A stretch of DNA of 11,627 nucleotides, from NCBI GenBank assembly GCA_946479185.1, contig CAMLFF010000069.1, positions 1 to 11,627 of the forward strand. The letters run 5' to 3'. This document shows, piece after piece, positions 8,370 to 11,627 of this stretch (its first letter is position 1; each line of letters starts with the position of its first letter). Made by a program: the position numbers and the translations under genes. The notes under the pieces are model-generated. The model was not told where the DNA came from. It worked only from the letters and a program-made list of their open reading frames with translations, and ran no database searches. This DNA comes from an uncultured Sphingobium sp. GTDB taxonomy: Bacteria > Pseudomonadota > Alphaproteobacteria > Sphingomonadales > Sphingomonadaceae.

Positions 8370-10871
8370 GTGGTGAAAAAACATTTTCTGCTACTGACCA
8401 TCGCTACGTGGGCTCTCGCTCCAGCAGCCATGGCCAAGACCGCTTCTGTTCCCCAAGGCGCAATCACGACCAGCGACGCGACCAAACCAGCGGTCAAGCA
8501 GCCAGCTGCCGAGGCAGTTTTCTCAACCGGCGTCGCTAAAGGGCGCGATCGCCTCGATAGCGCAACCTCGACAAGTGCCCTTAAGGCGGATGATATCCAG
8601 AAAATCGGTGCGCGCTCACTCGCCGAAATCCTTCGCAGCATTCCCGGGATCAGGACTGAGTCTTCGACCGGTGAGGCAAATGGCAGCTATACGATCCGCG
8701 GCCTGCCACTGGCGTCCGGTGGTTCCAAATTCATGCAAATCCAGGAAGACGGCTTGCCCGTCCTCGAGTTTGGCGACTTCTTCAACGTCGCGTCAGACAT
8801 TTTTATTCGCGCCGACTCCAATCTCGCCGCAGTAGAGGCAATCCGGGGCGGATCGGCATCGACATTTGCGTCGAACTCACCTGGCGGGGTGATAAACCTG
8901 ATTTCGAAGACCGGCGAGGTTGAGGGCGGCGCCATACAGCTCACCGCAGGCCTAGACTATGACATGAAGCGGCTCGACTTCGACTATGGTGGCAGGATCA
9001 GCGACACGCTTCGCTTTCACCTTGGCGGTTTTCATCGCTCGGGCAAAGGGCAGCGCGCTGTCGGCTTCAACGCGTATCAGGGCGGCCAGCTGAAGTTCAA
9101 TATCACCAAGGAATTCGACACCGGCTATATTCGCCTGTCGGGCAAATATCTCGACGACCGAGCGCCAGCCTATCTACCCGGCCCGATCCGGATCACAGGG
9201 ACCAACGCCGACCCGGCCTATACGAGCTTTGCGAATTTCGACGTCCGTCGGGACTCCGTGCAGTCGCGCTTTATCACCAGCTTCCCGACGCTCGATGGCA
9301 ACAACCAGCCGATCACGGTGCCGATGAGCCAAGGTTTAAGCGCGCTGGTGAAGTCGGTCGGCCTGGAATCGCAGTTCGATATCGCCGACTGGACCGTCAC
9401 GGCGCGGGCGCGCTACTCGAAGATTTCCGGGACGACGATCCGCGATCTCGTCGCGAACATCTACCCGGCCAACGGCCTACCCGCGTCGCTGGGGGCAGGC
9501 ACCGGCACTCTTACCTATGCCAACGGTCCCAATGCGGGCCAGGTCATCACGCCCGCAGCTAACATAAACGGCAACGGCCTCATCGCGGCAACGTCGCTAT
9601 CCAAGATCGACGTGCGGTCGCTCGACAACTTTACCAGCGACGTCCGCGCAACGCGCGTTTTCGATCTCGGTGGGGGCAAGTTCACCTTTACCGGCGGTCT
9701 CTACAAGTCGTTGCAGGACCTCACATCGGACTGGCTCTACTCCAACATCACGCAAGACGTGCGCGGCGGCGGCAATTCCGCGTTGATCCACTACACCAAT
9801 GCGGCGGGCGTACCGCAAAGTCAGGATGGCTTTCTGGGCTTCACCCGCTCAGGCAGCACCGGCTTTTTCCGGCGCACCTACGACGTGAAATATGATGTGA
9901 CGGCCCCCTACGGCTCGATTAATTTCCACATGGGTAAGATCGCCATAGGTGGGAGCATCCGCTACGACATCGGCAAGGTGAGCGGCCAGTTGTTCGGGTT
10001 CGACCTGGGCGGCGGTCGGGTTGGGACAACCTCATTTGACTTTAACGGTGACGGGGTGATCTCGGTCGCAGAATCAAAGACCAACATCATACCTCTGACG
10101 CGCCCCGCGCCTGTGAGTTACGATTATCATTATCTGAGTTATTCGACGGGCATCAATTTCCGCGTCTCGGAGCCGCTCGCTATCTTCGCGCGGTACAGCC
10201 GGGGTGCAAGAGCGAATGCCGACAAGGTGCTGTTTTCGTCGAAAGTCAGCGTCACGGACGGCAGCATGCCCGATTCAGCCGACGGTGAGGACATCGTCAC
10301 GCAGGCCGAAATCGGCCTGAAGTTTCGCCGACCGGGGCTAACCTTTAACATCACCGGCTTCATGGCCAAGACCGAAGACACCAACGTCCAGGCCGGTGCC
10401 ATCACGACCGATCGCAATTATCGCGCTCATGGTGCCGAGGTCGAAGCAGGCTTCCAACGCGGACCCTTCAGCATCACCGGCGGCCTGACCTATACCGACG
10501 CTGAAATCGTCAGCGACCGGTTGAACACAGCCGTTGCGGGGATGGTGCCGCGTCGCCAGCCAAAGCTCATCTATCAGGCAACACCGCAATATGAGAGCGG
10601 GCAGCTAACGCTGGGCGCTTACATCGTGGGCAACACTGGCAGCTTCGCGCAGGACATCAATGCCCTCAATATCCCCGGCTATGTTCTGGTCAACCCGTTC
10701 CTCCAGTATCGCCCTGTCGATCGGCTGCAATTCATGCTCAACGTCAACAATGTGTTCGACAAGGTGGCAATCATCGAGATCAGCCAGACAAGCGTTCCTG
10801 CCAATGGCGTCGGCTGGGGGCGGGCAGCAAATGGCCGCACGATCTCGGCGTCAGCGCGCTATGCGTTCTGA
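8370..10871 (+). CDS. TonB-dependent receptor with an EF-hand loop in the barrel
   Basis: A second outer-membrane TonB-dependent receptor, not closely similar to the one at 908-3208. I chose the GTG at 8370: AAGGAG (8356-8361) lies 8 nt upstream and the product begins with a signal peptide (residues 1-22, ending PAAMA before KT). An in-frame TTG at 8301 would add 23 polar residues and precede the likely -10 box. A GTG at 8373 is also possible. The product has 833 residues, large for the family. The plug is about 55-170 (SLAEILRSIPGIRTESS, YTIRGLPL, VEAIRGGSASTFASNSPGGVINLIS). The barrel follows and ends with a terminal Phe (SARYAF). Residues 557-568 (DFNGDGVISVAE) are a textbook EF-hand calcium-binding loop set in the barrel, probably in a surface loop. 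The ligand is unknown. The 429-nt gap and its own ribosome-binding site suggest a transcription unit separate from the glycoside locus. Confidence 0.93.
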   Translation: MVKKHFLLLTIATWALAPAAMAKTASVPQGAITTSDATKPAVKQPAAEAVFSTGVAKGRDRLDSATSTSALKADDIQKIGARSLAEILRSIPGIRTESSTGEANGSYTIRGLPLASGGSKFMQIQEDGLPVLEFGDFFNVASDIFIRADSNLAAVEAIRGGSASTFASNSPGGVINLISKTGEVEGGAIQLTAGLDYDMKRLDFDYGGRISDTLRFHLGGFHRSGKGQRAVGFNAYQGGQLKFNITKEFDTGYIRLSGKYLDDRAPAYLPGPIRITGTNADPAYTSFANFDVRRDSVQSRFITSFPTLDGNNQPITVPMSQGLSALVKSVGLESQFDIADWTVTARARYSKISGTTIRDLVANIYPANGLPASLGAGTGTLTYANGPNAGQVITPAANINGNGLIAATSLSKIDVRSLDNFTSDVRATRVFDLGGGKFTFTGGLYKSLQDLTSDWLYSNITQDVRGGGNSALIHYTNAAGVPQSQDGFLGFTRSGSTGFFRRTYDVKYDVTAPYGSINFHMGKIAIGGSIRYDIGKVSGQLFGFDLGGGRVGTTSFDFNGDGVISVAESKTNIIPLTRPAPVSYDYHYLSYSTGINFRVSEPLAIFARYSRGARANADKVLFSSKVSVTDGSMPDSADGEDIVTQAEIGLKFRRPGLTFNITGFMAKTEDTNVQAGAITTDRNYRAHGAEVEAGFQRGPFSITGGLTYTDAEIVSDRLNTAVAGMVPRRQPKLIYQATPQYESGQLTLGAYIVGNTGSFAQDINALNIPGYVLVNPFLQYRPVDRLQFMLNVNNVFDKVAIIEISQTSVPANGVGWGRAANGRTISASARYAF

Positions 10872-10878
10872 GGCCTGA

Positions 10879-11079
10879 TCACCCGCGATTGCTCGGCGTC
10901 TCGATTTGCTTGAGCGCATCCTGCGCAGCCGCAAGAAGGCTCTGGCCCGTGCCTTCGGCTGCCTGGGGCGTAAGGGTTACCGCGATGCCATCCGGGCCGT
11001 CGAGCAGCACGAGGCCGCCTTCTGCCGTGGCGATGCCGGGCACATCCGTGGGTTGCCGTAAGGAACTGTCCTCGCTCAT
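10879..11079 (-). CDS. Small acidic hypothetical protein downstream of the Crp/Fnr gene
   Basis: A 66-residue protein with no recognised function. It has no signal peptide or membrane segment and is rich in Ala, Gly, Asp and Glu, so it is probably cytosolic. A GLVLLDGPDGIAVTLTP core looks like a beta-hairpin, followed by a helix-forming LLAAAQDALKQIE segment. It is judged a real gene because GGAGG (11086-11090) lies 6 nt before the ATG, the composition is protein-like, and it follows the regulator gene after only 24 nt on the same strand, suggesting co-transcription. Its stop codon is 7 nt from that of the convergent receptor gene. Two longer overlapping frames in the region lack a ribosome-binding site and have arginine- and proline-rich shadow composition. 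Confidence 0.75.
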   Translation of the reverse strand: MSEDSSLRQPTDVPGIATAEGGLVLLDGPDGIAVTLTPQAAEGTGQSLLAAAQDALKQIETPSNRG

Positions 11080-11103
11080 GAGGCGCCTCCGCTTCGTTGA
11101 ATA

Positions 11104-11627
11104 TCATTCACTGGATTTGTCGATGTAGAGATAGTCGGGATCGAACTGACCGCGGCGGGCGAGCGCCGCGGGGTCGGCAATCTCGACGAGTGATGAGCGG
11201 AACACGCACAGCCCTTCTTCGCGCAACTGTCGCATCACGCGATTGACGTGAACATTGGTCAAACCGCAGATTTCCGCGAGATCAGCTTGGATAAGGCCGA
11301 GCGCAAAGCGATGCCCGTCGCTCAACCCCGCCAGTTCAAGCCGGGCATTGGTTTCGCTCAGAAAATGCGCCACGCGCCCCACGGCATCAAGTCGCCCAAG
11401 ACGGAAGAGCCATGCACGGTGGATCGCTGCATCAAGCAATGTGGAGAACCACAGCTTGCGCGTGAGATCGGGCAGCTCATCCATGATTTCGCGCAGCGTT
11501 GTGTGAGGCACGACTGCTACAGTTGCGGGCGTCAGCGTCGCGACATCATGCTCGAGCACCCGGAGAGGGTAGGCGTGCAGATCGACGAAATCGCCCGGCA
11601 CATGGACGGCAACCAATTGGCGTAGGC
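11104..11627 (-). CDS. Crp/Fnr-family transcriptional regulator (5' end cut by window edge)
   Basis: A transcription factor of the Crp/Fnr superfamily; about 174 C-terminal codons are visible and the frame runs open through the right edge, so roughly the first 60-70 residues are missing. The visible part begins in the cyclic-nucleotide-binding-like beta-barrel (RQLVAVHVPGDFVDLHAY) and continues through the long dimerisation helix. It ends in a winged helix-turn-helix at 11206-11286 (ADLAEICGLTNVHVNRVMRQ) and a tail FDPDYLYIDKSSE. This form, with TNVHVNR in the recognition helix, is common in sphingomonads and often replaces classical cAMP-binding Crp. No FNR-type cysteine cluster is visible, but the region where one would lie is off the window. 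The effector cannot be judged. The 66-residue gene follows after 24 nt on the same strand. Confidence 0.93.
   Translation of the reverse strand, partial: LRQLVAVHVPGDFVDLHAYPLRVLEHDVATLTPATVAVVPHTTLREIMDELPDLTRKLWFSTLLDAAIHRAWLFRLGRLDAVGRVAHFLSETNARLELAGLSDGHRFALGLIQADLAEICGLTNVHVNRVMRQLREEGLCVFRSSLVEIADPAALARRGQFDPDYLYIDKSSE

Overview
The window looks like a chromosomal piece of a sphingomonad (Alphaproteobacteria, order Sphingomonadales). This rests on three things: GC-rich coding DNA, two large TonB-dependent receptors of the kind these bacteria carry in great numbers, and a Crp/Fnr-family regulator whose visible C-terminal half has the phrasing usual in that order. No rRNA, tRNA, CRISPR array or intact mobile element is visible.

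Positions 1-7940 form one carbohydrate-utilisation locus. A LacI-family regulator, cut by the left edge, is read leftward. Its upstream region holds a perfect 20-bp palindrome at 788-807 that looks like its operator. Diverging rightward are four same-strand genes: a TonB-dependent outer-membrane receptor (908-3208), a family GH3 glycoside hydrolase (3285-5252), a CE1/esterase-D-type feruloyl-esterase-like protein with an N-terminal E-set-like domain (5274-6476), and a type B carboxylesterase (6513-7940). All four have signal peptides. A strong intrinsic terminator hairpin lies between the receptor gene and the GH3 gene, so the enzymes may be expressed at a lower level than the receptor. My inference is that the receptor imports an acylated or phenolic-ester glycoside, the two esterases remove acyl groups and the GH3 enzyme cleaves the glycosidic bond in the periplasm, with the LacI protein sensing a released sugar. 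The substrate cannot be read from the sequence.

Positions 7941-8369 hold no gene I can support. There is a perfect TATAAT at 8336-8341, which probably serves the next gene. That gene, at 8370-10871, is a second, unrelated TonB-dependent receptor. It starts at GTG and carries a textbook EF-hand calcium-binding loop inside its barrel domain.

The right end (10879-11627) is read leftward: a Crp/Fnr-family regulator cut by the right edge, then a 66-codon hypothetical gene 24 nt downstream. The small gene meets the second receptor tail to tail with only 7 nt between stop codons.

Most of the window is ordinary sphingomonad accessory carbohydrate metabolism. The points most worth a second look are the gene combination (two different secreted esterases plus GH3 under one LacI operator), the EF-hand loops in a receptor and in the GH3 enzyme, and the shortened carboxylesterase with an apparent Asp in place of the usual catalytic Glu.
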